NCBI GenBank assembly: GCA_020638465.1
Contig: JACKIM010000002.1
Coordinates: 1,178,001-1,242,000 of the forward strand
Direction of reading: 5' to 3'
Source: Geminicoccaceae bacterium
Lineage (GTDB): Bacteria; Pseudomonadota; Alphaproteobacteria; Geminicoccales; Geminicoccaceae
Length of the DNA stretch: 64,000 nt
A model generated the notes under the pieces. It saw nothing but the letters and a program-made list of their open reading frames with translations. It did no database searches and was not told the DNA's origin. Shown piece after piece: positions 18,734 to 28,298 of this stretch. Both the position numbers and the translations under genes were made by a program. The stretch's first letter is position 1. Every line of letters begins with the position of its first letter.

Positions 18734-20797
18734 TTGAGCGCAAGGCTGGAAAACCGCTGGGACGACGCCCTGGCCCATGGCATGAGTGAACCCGAGCTGT
18801 TGCTCTATCGCTCCAACCTCCTGGGATCGGACAAGCGCATCACCAATTATGGTGGCGGCAACACCTCGGCGAAGGTCAAGATGGCCGATCCGCTGGGAGG
18901 CGACGAGGCCGAGGTGCTATGGGTCAAGGGATCGGGCGGCGATCTCGGCTCGATGAAGCTCGACGGATTCGCAACGCTCTACATGGCGAAACTCGACACC
19001 ATCAAGACATTGTATCGTGGCATCGAGCACGAAGACGAGATGGTCGGCTATCTGCCCCATTGCACCTTCGACCTCAATCCCCGCGCGGCATCCATCGACA
19101 CACCCCTGCATGCCTACCTGCCCTATCGCCACGTCGACCACATGCACCCCGACGCGGTCATCGCGATTGCCGCCTCCGCGCGATCGCGGGAGCTGACGCG
19201 CGAATGCTACGGCGACGAGATCGGCTGGCTTCCCTGGCAGCGTCCGGGTTACGATCTCGGTCTCAAGCTGGAGAAGATCGCCCGCGAGAATCCACACTAT
19301 CGCGGCGTGGTTCTCGGCGGGCACGGACTCTTCACCTGGGCGGACGATTCGAAGTCCTGCTATGAGCTGACCCTGCGCATCATCCAGAAGGCGCAGGACT
19401 GGCTCGACGGGCAGGCCGGCGGTCCGGCCTTTGGCGGCACCGTTCGCGAGAGTCTTGGCGAAGATCAACGACTGGAGACAATCTCCCGGCTGATGCCACT
19501 GATCCGGGGAAGGATCGGTGGAGAAGAAGCGAAGATCGGCCACATCGACACCTCAGATACCGTTCTCGAATTCGTCAATTCCGGACAGCTGGAAGAACTC
19601 GCGGCTCTGGGAACATCCTGCCCGGATCATTTCCTTCGAACGAAGATCCGCCCCATCGTGCTGCCTGCCGACACCGGCGCCGACGATCTCGACCGGCTGC
19701 TGGACGGTTACCGGCGCGGCTATGCCGAATATTACGAAGGCTGCAAGCATCCCGACAGCCCGGCCATGCGCGATCCCAACCCGGTGATCTATCTGGTGCC
19801 CGGCGTCGGCATGCTGGGTTTTGCCAAGGACAAGGCCACGGCCCGCATCGCCTGCGAATTCTATGTGAATGCCATCAACGTGATGCGTGGCGCATCCAGC
19901 GTGGACCGCTATGTCGGCCTGGACGCGCAGGAAGCATTCAACATCGAGTACTGGCTGCTTGAGGAAGCCAAGCTGCAGAGGATGCCCAAGCCCCGGAGCC
20001 TGGCCGGGCGCATCGCCGTGATCACCGGTGCCGCCGGCGGAATAGGCCAGGCCACGGCGCGGCGGCTGGCCGGCGAGGGTGCCTGCATCGTCATGACCGA
20101 CCGCGACGCGGAGCCTCTGGAACAGGCGGCGCAGGCCATGCGGCAGAGCTTCGGTGGAGACGTCATACGGACCCATGTGGGCGACGTTACCGACGAGACA
20201 TCCATGGACGATCTGCTGAAACTGGCAACGGCCGAATTCGGCGGAGTGGATATCGTCGTCGCCAATGCCGGTCTCGCCAGCGCTTCCCCCTTCGAGGATA
20301 CCTCGGTCGAGGACTGGAACCGCAACATGGATGTTCTTGGCAAGGGGGCATTCCTCGTTTGCCGGGCAGCCTTCCGGGTGATGAAGGCGCAGGGACTGGG
20401 GGGCTCGATCGTGACCATCGGCTCCAAGAACGCGCTTGCCGCTTCCGCCGGTGCCTCGGCCTATTGCGCCGCCAAGGCGGCGGTCCTGCACCTCACCCGC
20501 TGCATGGCGCTGGAAGGAGCGCCCCTCGGGATTCGCGCCAATATCGTCAACCCCGATGCCGTCCTGCGCGGTTCGCGCATCTGGCAGGGCGAGTGGCGCA
20601 AGGCGCGCGAGCAGTCCTACCAGGCCGAAGGCGAAGCCCTTGAGGAAGTCTATCGCCAGCGCTCCATGCTCAAGCGCAATGTACTCCCTGAAGATATTGC
20701 CGAAGGTGTGTATTTCTTCGCCAGCAACGCATCGTCCCGGTCCACCGGCAACATCATCAACGTCGATGCCGGGAATGCCACGGCCTTCAGCCGCTGA
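18734..20797 (+). CDS. rhaD: bifunctional rhamnulose-1-phosphate aldolase / short-chain dehydrogenase
   Basis: The 687-residue fusion starts at a TTG supported by GGAGGA eight bases upstream. Residues 1 to about 420 are a class II aldolase domain (NYGGGNTSAKV, VDHMHPDAVIAI with Zn-binding His, VLGGHGLFTWADD) that splits L-rhamnulose 1-phosphate into dihydroxyacetone phosphate and L-lactaldehyde. Residues ~430-687 are an SDR domain with VITGAAGGIGQ for NAD binding and YCAAKAA for catalysis, expected to oxidise the lactaldehyde to lactate. This architecture is known for rhamnose catabolism. rhaI follows 24 bases downstream. Confidence 0.9.
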   Translation: MSARLENRWDDALAHGMSEPELLLYRSNLLGSDKRITNYGGGNTSAKVKMADPLGGDEAEVLWVKGSGGDLGSMKLDGFATLYMAKLDTIKTLYRGIEHEDEMVGYLPHCTFDLNPRAASIDTPLHAYLPYRHVDHMHPDAVIAIAASARSRELTRECYGDEIGWLPWQRPGYDLGLKLEKIARENPHYRGVVLGGHGLFTWADDSKSCYELTLRIIQKAQDWLDGQAGGPAFGGTVRESLGEDQRLETISRLMPLIRGRIGGEEAKIGHIDTSDTVLEFVNSGQLEELAALGTSCPDHFLRTKIRPIVLPADTGADDLDRLLDGYRRGYAEYYEGCKHPDSPAMRDPNPVIYLVPGVGMLGFAKDKATARIACEFYVNAINVMRGASSVDRYVGLDAQEAFNIEYWLLEEAKLQRMPKPRSLAGRIAVITGAAGGIGQATARRLAGEGACIVMTDRDAEPLEQAAQAMRQSFGGDVIRTHVGDVTDETSMDDLLKLATAEFGGVDIVVANAGLASASPFEDTSVEDWNRNMDVLGKGAFLVCRAAFRVMKAQGLGGSIVTIGSKNALAASAGASAYCAAKAAVLHLTRCMALEGAPLGIRANIVNPDAVLRGSRIWQGEWRKAREQSYQAEGEALEEVYRQRSMLKRNVLPEDIAEGVYFFASNASSRSTGNIINVDAGNATAFSR

Positions 20798-20821
20798 TTC
20801 ATGAAAGGGGAGGACCGATCC

Positions 20822-22117
20822 ATGACGACCTTCATGATCGAGCCATCGATGATCGAGGACAACAACAGGCCGCTCATGGCCAATCACAAGGCCGATCTCG
20901 ATTCGCTCGCCAACAGGCTCGACCGGCAGGGACAGGATGTCGAGCAGCTGATCGAGCGCATCGGTGCCTTCAAGGTTGCGGTGCCGAGCTGGGGTGTCGG
21001 CACCGGCGGCACCCGTTTCGGCCGGTTCCCCGGACAGGGCGAGCCGCGGTCGATCTTCGAGAAGATCGAGGATTGCGGCACCATCCAGAGGCTGGTGCGC
21101 TCCACGCCGACAGTTTCGCCGCACTTTCCCTGGGACAAGTGCGATGACTACGATGAACTCGTGAGCTTCGCCCGCGAGCACGGGCTCGGTTTCGACGCCG
21201 TCAATTCCAATACCTTCCAGGACCAGCCGGGCCAGCTCCTCTCCTACAAGTTCGGTTCGCTCAGCCACAGCGACGCGGCCACCCGGGAACTTGCCATCGA
21301 GCACAACCTCGAATGCATCGAGATCGGCCGCAAGCTGGGTTCGAAGGCCCTTACCGTGTGGATCGCCGACGGCAGCAACTTCCCCGGCCAGCAGGACCTG
21401 GGCGACGCGTTCGATCGCTACATCGAATCCATGAGGGCGATCTATGCGGGTCTGCCCGATGACTGGCTGGTCTTCCTCGAACACAAATATTACGAGCCGG
21501 CGTTCTACTCGACCGTCATCTCGGACTGGGGGAGTTCATACCTTGCCGCGTGCGAGCTCGGTCCCAGGGCTCGTTGCCTGGTCGACCTCGGTCACCATGC
21601 CCCCAATGTGAACATCGAGCAGATCGTCGCCCGGCTGGTACGGTTCGGCCGCTTGGCAGGTTTCCACTTCAACGACAGCAAGTATGGCGACGACGATCTT
21701 GATGCCGGCAGCATCAACCCCTTCCAGCTTTTCCTCGTCTTCAACGAACTGGTCCTCGCAGAGGAACGCAGGGCCGGGGATTTCGAACCGGCCTACATGA
21801 TCGACCAATCCCACAACGTCACGGATCCGATCGAGAGCCTGATGGACAGCGCGGTCGCCATCCAGCGCTCGCATGCCCAGGCCCTGCTGGTGGATCGCGA
21901 CGCGCTGGCTGCCGCCCAGGCCGACAATGATGCGATCATCGCCCGCGACTGCCTGATGTCGGCCTATCGCTGCGATGTCTCGCCGCTGATCGCCGAGGCA
22001 CGGCTGCGCCAGGGCGGCGCCATCGACCCGATTGCCACCTACCGGGCCTCGAATTACAGGCTGCGCAAGGACAATGAACGACCGCAGGTGGCCTCCTACG
22101 GCGGTGGCATCGTCTGA
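20822..22117 (+). CDS. rhaI: L-rhamnose isomerase (xylose-isomerase-like type)
   Basis: The 431-residue TIM-barrel metalloenzyme converts L-rhamnose to L-rhamnulose, the first catabolic step. Typical blocks are VGTGGTRFGRFPG, VFLEHKYYEPAFYST with a metal-ligand Glu, CLVDLGHHAPNVN and GFHFNDSKYGDDD with Asp and His ligands, as in the Pseudomonas stutzeri type of L-rhamnose isomerase. I prefer the ATG at 20822 over the one at 20801 because GGGGAGG (about 20807-20813) lies between them at correct distance from the second. It is the second gene of the plus-strand rhaDI operon. Confidence 0.9.
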   Translation: MTTFMIEPSMIEDNNRPLMANHKADLDSLANRLDRQGQDVEQLIERIGAFKVAVPSWGVGTGGTRFGRFPGQGEPRSIFEKIEDCGTIQRLVRSTPTVSPHFPWDKCDDYDELVSFAREHGLGFDAVNSNTFQDQPGQLLSYKFGSLSHSDAATRELAIEHNLECIEIGRKLGSKALTVWIADGSNFPGQQDLGDAFDRYIESMRAIYAGLPDDWLVFLEHKYYEPAFYSTVISDWGSSYLAACELGPRARCLVDLGHHAPNVNIEQIVARLVRFGRLAGFHFNDSKYGDDDLDAGSINPFQLFLVFNELVLAEERRAGDFEPAYMIDQSHNVTDPIESLMDSAVAIQRSHAQALLVDRDALAAAQADNDAIIARDCLMSAYRCDVSPLIAEARLRQGGAIDPIATYRASNYRLRKDNERPQVASYGGGIV

Positions 22118-22230
22118 CACGATCGCCGTAGATTGGCCTTGACGCTGCTCCGGCCAGGCCCCACGACGGGCCGGGATTGCACGGGCGCCGGAGCGTCCAT
22201 GCACGAATCGCAAGTGGCGGAGACCGGGCG

Positions 22231-25200
22231 ATGCTGGAAACGATTCGCGAGAGGATGCGCAAGGCATCATTGGCTCCCGAAGCGGAAGTTCTGGACCGGC
22301 TGGTGATGCTGGCCGACCTCAGACCGGCCGCGCGCGCCGACATCTCGAAATCCGCCGAAGAGCTGGTCGAGGCCGTGCGTCAATCCTCTGATCCGGGGCT
22401 CATGGAGACCCTGCTGGCCGAATACGGGCTTTCGACCAGGGAAGGCGTGGCGCTGATGTGCCTGGCCGAAGCACTTCTGCGCGTTCCCGATGCGGAGACC
22501 ATCGACGCGCTGATCGAGGACAAGATCGCGCCGTCGGACTGGGGAAGCCATCTTGGTCACTCCAGTTCGTCGCTGGTCAATGCTTCCACATGGGCATTGC
22601 TGATCACCGGCAAGGTTCTCCACGACGATCGCGAGGAGGGCATTGCCGGCGCGCTGCGCGGCGCGATCCGCCGTCTGGGAGAGCCGGTGATCCGAAAGGC
22701 CGTCGGCCAGGCGATGCGGGAGCTGGGCGGACAGTTCGTGCTGGGCCGCACCATCGAGGAGGCGATGAAGCGCGCCGCCGATCTGGAGAAGCGCGGCTAC
22801 ACGCATTCCTACGACATGCTGGGGGAAGCGGCCCGAACGGAGGCTGATGCCAAGCGCTACCATCTGGCCTATTCGCGGTCCATCACGGCGCTTGAGCCGG
22901 CCTGCATCCACAAGGATATACCGGACAATCCCGGCATCTCGGTCAAGCTGTCGGCCCTGCATCCACGCTACGAATTCGCCAAGCGCGAGACCATGCTCCC
23001 GGAGCTGATCGCCCGTGCCCGCTCGCTGGCCCTGCTTGCGCAAAGTGCGGGCATCGGCCTCAATATCGATGCGGAGGAAGCCGACCGGCTCGACCTTTCG
23101 CTCGATGTGATCGAAGCCATCGTCGCGGACCCGTCACTGCGACACTGGCGTGGGCTCGGCGTGGTGGTCCAGGCATTCGGCCGCAGGGCTGTCGATGTCA
23201 TCGAGTGGCTGCATGCGCTGGCCGAAAAGCATGACCGGAGGATCATGATCCGCCTGGTCAAGGGAGCCTATTGGGACACCGAAATCAAGCGCGGCCAGGT
23301 TCTGGGCCTTGAGTCCTACCCCGTATTCACCCGCAAGCCGTGGTCGGACATATCGTATATCGCCTGTGCCCGGCTGCTTTTGGGCAGAACCGATCGCATC
23401 TATCCGCAATTCGCCACTCATAACGCCCACTCGATTGCCGCCGTCCTGCATCTCTCGAACATGCTGGGAATCGGCCATGACAGGTTCGAGTTCCAGCGCC
23501 TGCACGGTATGGGCGAGACGCTGCACGAGACAGTCAGGAAGCGTGAACGGACGCGGTGCCGGATCTATGCCCCGGTCGGCGCCCATCACGACCTGCTGGC
23601 CTATCTGGTCCGCCGCCTGCTTGAGAACGGGGCCAACAGTTCATTCGTCAACCAGATCGTCAACGAGTCCATCCCCCCGGCACGGATCGCCGCGGACCCG
23701 TTCGCCATGCTGGAACGGCACGCCGGTTCCATTCCCAACACCCTGATCCGTACCCCGCCGATGCTCTATGGCAAGGCACGGCGCAATGCCATGGGGTTCG
23801 ATCTGGCCGATCCGGTCACGATCGACACCCTCGACAGGACACGGGCGCCGTTCGCCAGGGGACACCAGTGGCATTGTGGGCCGTTGATCGCGGATGACGC
23901 CGTCGAGGGTGCCGACCGTCATGACATCGTCAACCCGGCCGACCCGACCGACGTCGTCGGCTCGGTCGCCGATGCCGTGCCGTCCGATATCGAGAGAGCC
24001 CTTGCGGCAGCCACGACAGCCAGGAAGTCGTGGGCAGACAGGACCACAGGCGAACGGGCGGCCCTGTTGCGTCGGACAGCCGACCTCTACGAGGAGCATG
24101 CGCCCGAGCTGTTCGCGATTGCCGCGCGGGAAGCGGGCAAGACGCTGCTCGATGCGGTTGGGGAAATTCGCGAGGCGGTAGATTTCCTGCGTTATTATGC
24201 CAATGAGGCCGAGACTGCCGAGCTCGGTCCACCGCGCGGCGTATTTGTCTGCATTTCGCCGTGGAATTTCCCGTTGGCCATCTTCACCGGCCAGATCGCC
24301 GCAGCTCTCGTGACGGGTAACACGGTGCTGGCCAAACCCGCCGAACAGACGCCGCTGATGGCCGCACGCGCCGTTTCCCTGATGCATGAAGCCGGGATAC
24401 CGCGCGACGTTCTCCAGCTGCTTCCGGGCGACGGAGCCCGTGTGGGTGCCCGGTTGACTGCCGACCCGCGGGTGGATGGCATCTGTTTTACAGGATCGAC
24501 CGACACCGCGCGGCTGATCCACAGGTCGATGGCGGAAAATGCACCTCCCGGCGCTCCCCTGATCGCCGAGACAGGCGGTCTCAATGCGATGATTGTCGAC
24601 AGCACGGCACTACCAGAACAGGCCGTCCGCGACATCATCGCCTCGGCGTTCCAGAGTGCCGGACAGAGATGTTCCGCATTGCGGGTCCTCTATCTGCAAA
24701 GGGATATCTCCGAAAAGTTCCTGACCATGCTGTACGGTGCCATGGATGCCCTCGATCTCGGCGATCCATGGTCGCTTGCCACCGATATCGGTCCGGTCAT
24801 CGATCGGGAGGCGCATGATATGATCGCGAACTACATCGCCGCGATGGAAAAGAATGGCCGACTGCTGAAGCGGCTCGACGCCCCCTTGCAGGGCCATTTC
24901 GTCGCGCCAACCGTTCTGCGAGTGGATGGAATCTCCGAACTGGAACAGGAGATTTTCGGTCCCGTTCTCCACGTGGCGACCTTCGACGCTGATGAAATCA
25001 ATGCCGTCGTCGACGCCGTCAATGCAAAGGGCTACGGGTTGACCTTCGGCCTGCACACGCGCATCGACGACCGCGTCCAGCAGATCGTCGATCGCATCAG
25101 GGCCGGCAACATCTATGTCAACCGCAACCAGATCGGCGCCGTCGTCGGCTCGCAGCCATTCGGCGGCGAGGGCCTGTCGGGAACCGGGCCGAAGGCCGGC

Positions 25201-25761
25201 GGCCCCTCCTATCTCCAGCGCTTCTGCGGTAAAAGCAAGGTGGTCGCGGATGTTGCCGTTGGCAAGACCGTGACCGGGCAGCAACTCCAGGAAACCCTGC
25301 GTGGGCTGACAGCACCGGATCAAGCTGCCGTCGAGGTCCTCGACATGCCCGGGCCGACCGGTGAATCCAACCGACTCAGCCACTATCCGCGCGGTATCGT
25401 GCTGTGTCTCGGACCCGGTGCGAGCGCGGCGAGAATTCAGGCACGCATGGCCCGGCAACATGGCAACCGGGTGTTGATTGTTGCCGAAGGTGCAGGACCG
25501 GACGATGCCGACTGCATCGATGGCACGCTCGATCCGGCTGCACTCGCGGACGGAGAAGGGATCGGCGCCATCATTTCATGGGCGGACGAGCCGCGCCAGC
25601 GAGCCATCCGCAAGGCACTGGCAGCGCGCAACGGACCCATCATGCCGCTTGTCGACAGTCGCAACGGCGAGGAAATGCTGTCACTCGAACGCCATTTGTG
25701 CATCGACACGACGGCCGCCGGCGGCAATGCCTCGTTGCTCGCGTCGACCGAACAGGACTGA
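22231..25761 (+). CDS. putA: bifunctional proline dehydrogenase / P5C dehydrogenase PutA
   Basis: The 1176-residue enzyme oxidises proline to glutamate in two steps. The FAD-dependent proline dehydrogenase barrel occupies about 150-470 (RLVKGAYWDTEIKRG). The NAD-dependent aldehyde dehydrogenase occupies about 540-1010 (SPWNFPLAIFTGQ, ETGGLNAMIVDS, catalytic Cys in SAGQRCSALR). A C-terminal extension of about 170 residues resembles the extra ALDH-like fold of long PutA proteins. There is no N-terminal ribbon-helix-helix domain, so it cannot be an autorepressor like E. coli PutA. The ATG at 22231 follows CGGAG; an in-frame ATG at 22177 is less likely. Confidence 0.9.
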   Translation: MLETIRERMRKASLAPEAEVLDRLVMLADLRPAARADISKSAEELVEAVRQSSDPGLMETLLAEYGLSTREGVALMCLAEALLRVPDAETIDALIEDKIAPSDWGSHLGHSSSSLVNASTWALLITGKVLHDDREEGIAGALRGAIRRLGEPVIRKAVGQAMRELGGQFVLGRTIEEAMKRAADLEKRGYTHSYDMLGEAARTEADAKRYHLAYSRSITALEPACIHKDIPDNPGISVKLSALHPRYEFAKRETMLPELIARARSLALLAQSAGIGLNIDAEEADRLDLSLDVIEAIVADPSLRHWRGLGVVVQAFGRRAVDVIEWLHALAEKHDRRIMIRLVKGAYWDTEIKRGQVLGLESYPVFTRKPWSDISYIACARLLLGRTDRIYPQFATHNAHSIAAVLHLSNMLGIGHDRFEFQRLHGMGETLHETVRKRERTRCRIYAPVGAHHDLLAYLVRRLLENGANSSFVNQIVNESIPPARIAADPFAMLERHAGSIPNTLIRTPPMLYGKARRNAMGFDLADPVTIDTLDRTRAPFARGHQWHCGPLIADDAVEGADRHDIVNPADPTDVVGSVADAVPSDIERALAAATTARKSWADRTTGERAALLRRTADLYEEHAPELFAIAAREAGKTLLDAVGEIREAVDFLRYYANEAETAELGPPRGVFVCISPWNFPLAIFTGQIAAALVTGNTVLAKPAEQTPLMAARAVSLMHEAGIPRDVLQLLPGDGARVGARLTADPRVDGICFTGSTDTARLIHRSMAENAPPGAPLIAETGGLNAMIVDSTALPEQAVRDIIASAFQSAGQRCSALRVLYLQRDISEKFLTMLYGAMDALDLGDPWSLATDIGPVIDREAHDMIANYIAAMEKNGRLLKRLDAPLQGHFVAPTVLRVDGISELEQEIFGPVLHVATFDADEINAVVDAVNAKGYGLTFGLHTRIDDRVQQIVDRIRAGNIYVNRNQIGAVVGSQPFGGEGLSGTGPKAGGPSYLQRFCGKSKVVADVAVGKTVTGQQLQETLRGLTAPDQAAVEVLDMPGPTGESNRLSHYPRGIVLCLGPGASAARIQARMARQHGNRVLIVAEGAGPDDADCIDGTLDPAALADGEGIGAIISWADEPRQRAIRKALAARNGPIMPLVDSRNGEEMLSLERHLCIDTTAAGGNASLLASTEQD

Positions 25762-25797
25762 TTGCCGGGAGCCTGCAACTCCACTCTGTCGACCGAC

Positions 25798-26223
25798 CTA
25801 TTCCGTAGATTGTTGCTGTTTGGCAAACATCTCGAAAGTTTCCGCTTCCGTCAGGCGGGGATGATCGCCAGCAATGTCGTAGCCCGGCGGCTTGCGGTCG
25901 ATGAAGATCTCGCCAACGACCTTGAACACCGACTTGTCGTCGAACAGGCCGGTTGCCATGATGTACTGCCCGCTGTCCTTCAGGCGATAGTACAGGTTCG
26001 AGCCGCAGTTCGAGCAGAAACCCCGCTCCGCCCACTCCGACGAACTGTACGTCTTGATGAAGTCCCCACCTTCGAAAGAAACGCCATCGGCCATGGCCGC
26101 GAATACCGGCCCTCCCGCCCATTTCTGGCACATTCCGCAGTGGCAGACATGATGCTCACCATGAATTTCCCGCGCGGTGAAACGTACCTTGCCGCACAGG
26201 CACGAGCCCTTGTGATCCGACAT
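25798..26223 (-). CDS. GFA/CENP-V zinc-binding family protein
   Basis: The 141-residue protein has the GFA fold with paired cysteines: CLCGKVRF near the N-terminus, CHCGMCQKW in the middle and CSNCGSNLY later. Members were named for glutathione-dependent formaldehyde activation, but most have no proven substrate. The ATG at 26223 is used; an in-frame GTG two codons upstream shares the same GAGGAGGAGAGG ribosome site. It converges with putA, whose stop is 36 bases away, and is otherwise alone. Confidence 0.8.
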   Translation of the reverse strand: MSDHKGSCLCGKVRFTAREIHGEHHVCHCGMCQKWAGGPVFAAMADGVSFEGGDFIKTYSSSEWAERGFCSNCGSNLYYRLKDSGQYIMATGLFDDKSVFKVVGEIFIDRKPPGYDIAGDHPRLTEAETFEMFAKQQQSTE

Positions 26224-26334
26224 GAGCACCCTCTCCTCCTCATCCGAAGATCAGCCCATGATGGCTACCATAACCAGCGATGCCAAACATTTTCCGTCGA
26301 TGAGCCGCCGGCATCTTTCTGACGGCGATCCGGA

Positions 26335-27090
26335 TCACGACGGACGAATGGTCACGCCATGCTCCATCAGCCACATCTTCACATCGCCGACGGTCAGATC
26401 ATCGTCATGGAAGATCGAGGCGGCCAGCACCGCATCGGCCCCCGCGTCGAAGGCCTCTTTCATGTGCAGGGCCGAATTGGCGCCACCGGATGCGATGATC
26501 GGCACATGCACCGCCTCGGCGATGGCCCGGGTCAAGGGCAGATCGAAACCCTCGCGCGTCCCGTCGCGATCCCACGAGGTGAGCAGGATTTCACCGGCGC
26601 CGCGCTCCTGCGCTTCCCGGGCCCATTGCACCGCGTCGATGCGGGTTCCTTCCCGCCCCCCCTTGACCAGCACCTCGAAACGGCCGTCGCGCATGGCGGC
26701 ATCGATCGCGAGCACGCAGCACTGGCTGCCGAAGCGCTCGGCGATATGAGTGAGGATCAGGGGATCGTTGACCGCCGCCGTATTGACCGACACCTTGTCG
26801 GCACCGGCATCGAGCAATGCCGCAGCATCGTCCTCGACCCGCACCCCGCCGCCCACGGTGAGCGGAATGGACAGTCGTTCGCGCACCCGTGCAACCGTCG
26901 AATGCTGGTTCCCGCGTCCCTCGGGCGTAGCCGAGACATCGAGAATGACGATCTCGTCCGCCCCCTGGTCCTGATAGAGCAGGGAGCGCTCGGCCGGATC
27001 GCCGGCATCCCGTAGCCCCTGAAACTTCACTCCCTTGACCACACGCCCGTGGCTGACGTCGAGACACGGGATGATCCGTGATGCGATCAT
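26335..27090 (-). CDS. hisF: imidazole glycerol phosphate synthase cyclase subunit HisF
   Basis: The 251-residue TIM barrel forms imidazole glycerol phosphate and AICAR from PRFAR and ammonia supplied by HisH. Catalytic aspartates are in RIIPCLDVSHG (near residue 11) and LAIDAAM (near 130); the phosphate loops are LTVGGGVR and IASGGANS. Its start overlaps the hisH stop by four bases, so the two subunits are co-translated. hisA, which in many operons lies between hisH and hisF, is absent. Confidence 0.93.
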   Translation of the reverse strand: MIASRIIPCLDVSHGRVVKGVKFQGLRDAGDPAERSLLYQDQGADEIVILDVSATPEGRGNQHSTVARVRERLSIPLTVGGGVRVEDDAAALLDAGADKVSVNTAAVNDPLILTHIAERFGSQCCVLAIDAAMRDGRFEVLVKGGREGTRIDAVQWAREAQERGAGEILLTSWDRDGTREGFDLPLTRAIAEAVHVPIIASGGANSALHMKEAFDAGADAVLAASIFHDDDLTVGDVKMWLMEHGVTIRPS

Positions 27091-27683
27091 GCCCTTTGCT
27101 CCAGAAATCGCGACAGAAGCGCCTCGCCATAGGGACCTGACAGTTCGGGATGAAACTGGCAGCCGATGATATTCCCCAGTTGCATGGCGGCAACGAACCG
27201 GCCGCCATGATCGGAGTGGGCCACACGCCAGCCCGAGGCCGTCCCGGCGCGATAGCTGTTGGCAAAGTAGGCCCAGCCATCTTCGAGCAACAAGGCGTCG
27301 TCGCCGGTCTCCACCTGGTTCCAGCCGAACTGCGGCACCCGCACGCCCTCGCCGAAGCGGGTGATGTGGCCGGGCGCGATCCCCAGCCCGCGCACCCCGG
27401 GGCTCTCGTCGCTGCTCTCGAACAGGAGCTGGTGACCGACACAGATCGCGATGGTGGGCCGATTCGCCCTGGCCCGCTCGATCAGCGGCCGGTCCATCCC
27501 GCGCTCCTGCAGGCGCCGCATGGAGGCACCGAACGCACCGACGCCCGGCAACATGACGTGACTGGCCTGTTCGATGTCACTCCCGGTTTCCGCAATCCGG
27601 GGCTCGGCCCCCAACCTGCGGAATGCCGCCTTGACCGAGGCGATGTTGGCGGTTCCGGTCGGTACGATGACGACGTCAGGCAT
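27087..27683 (-). CDS. hisH: imidazole glycerol phosphate synthase glutaminase subunit HisH
   Basis: The 198-residue class I glutamine amidotransferase supplies ammonia to HisF. The nucleophile elbow is AICVGHQLLF with the catalytic Cys; the usual residue two after the Gly-bearing turn is Met, here His. The remaining triad is in CQFHPELSG. The oxyanion strand LPGVGAFGASM is typical. It ends in a four-base overlap with hisF and starts two bases after the hisB stop. Confidence 0.92.
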   Translation of the reverse strand: MPDVVIVPTGTANIASVKAAFRRLGAEPRIAETGSDIEQASHVMLPGVGAFGASMRRLQERGMDRPLIERARANRPTIAICVGHQLLFESSDESPGVRGLGIAPGHITRFGEGVRVPQFGWNQVETGDDALLLEDGWAYFANSYRAGTASGWRVAHSDHGGRFVAAMQLGNIIGCQFHPELSGPYGEALLSRFLEQRA

Positions 27684-27685
27684 GA

Positions 27686-28273
27686 TCAGAGCATCCCCTT
27701 GGTGCTGGGAATGTCGCCATACCCTCCCCGGGACACGGCCTGCCGCAGGGCCAGCGCCAGGGCCTTGAACGCGGCTTCCGCACGATGGTGGTCATTCTCC
27801 CCGCGGACAAGGTCGACATGAAGCGACATGCGCCCGCTGGCAGCGAGCGACTGGAAGAAGTGCGTCAGGTTCTCGGTGGCCACGTCCCCCACGCTCGGCC
27901 GCACGAATCCCAGGTCGACACTGGAAAAGGGTCTTCCCGAAAGGTCGACGACCACCCGCACCAGCGCCTCGTCCAGCGGGGCGTAGGCGTGGGCGAAGCG
28001 GTGGATGCCGGCACGATCGCCCAGCGCCTCGTTGATGGCCCGGCCCAGCGCCAGGGCACAATCCTCCACGGTGTGATGATCGTCCACCTGAAGATCGCCC
28101 GAACAGGCCAGTTGCAGGTCAAAGCGCGCATGTCGGGTCAGTGCGGTCAGCATGTGGTCGAGGAAACCGAGCCCGGTGTCGATCTCTCCCTCGCCGCTGC
28201 CGTCGAGGTTGAGCGTGAGCCGGATCTCCGTTTCGGAAGTCGCCCGCTCGACGGTCGCCTGTCGCTTGTCCAT
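27686..28273 (-). CDS. hisB: imidazoleglycerol-phosphate dehydratase HisB
   Basis: The 195-residue monofunctional dehydratase converts imidazole glycerol phosphate to imidazole acetol phosphate. Metal-binding repeats are present: FLDHMLTALTRH and VDDHHTVEDCALALG in the first half, FFQSLAASGRMSLH and ENDHHRAEAAFKALA in the second. There is no histidinol phosphatase domain. It lies 25 bases downstream of hisG in the minus-strand operon hisG-hisB-hisH-hisF. Confidence 0.93.
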   Translation of the reverse strand: MDKRQATVERATSETEIRLTLNLDGSGEGEIDTGLGFLDHMLTALTRHARFDLQLACSGDLQVDDHHTVEDCALALGRAINEALGDRAGIHRFAHAYAPLDEALVRVVVDLSGRPFSSVDLGFVRPSVGDVATENLTHFFQSLAASGRMSLHVDLVRGENDHHRAEAAFKALALALRQAVSRGGYGDIPSTKGML

Positions 28274-28298
28274 GTGCCGTTCCTACCCGGTGCCGTTC

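Noticed and set aside
19553..21484. 643-codon open frame on the minus strand
   Set aside because: It runs opposite rhaD and rhaI, both with strong motifs and ribosome sites.
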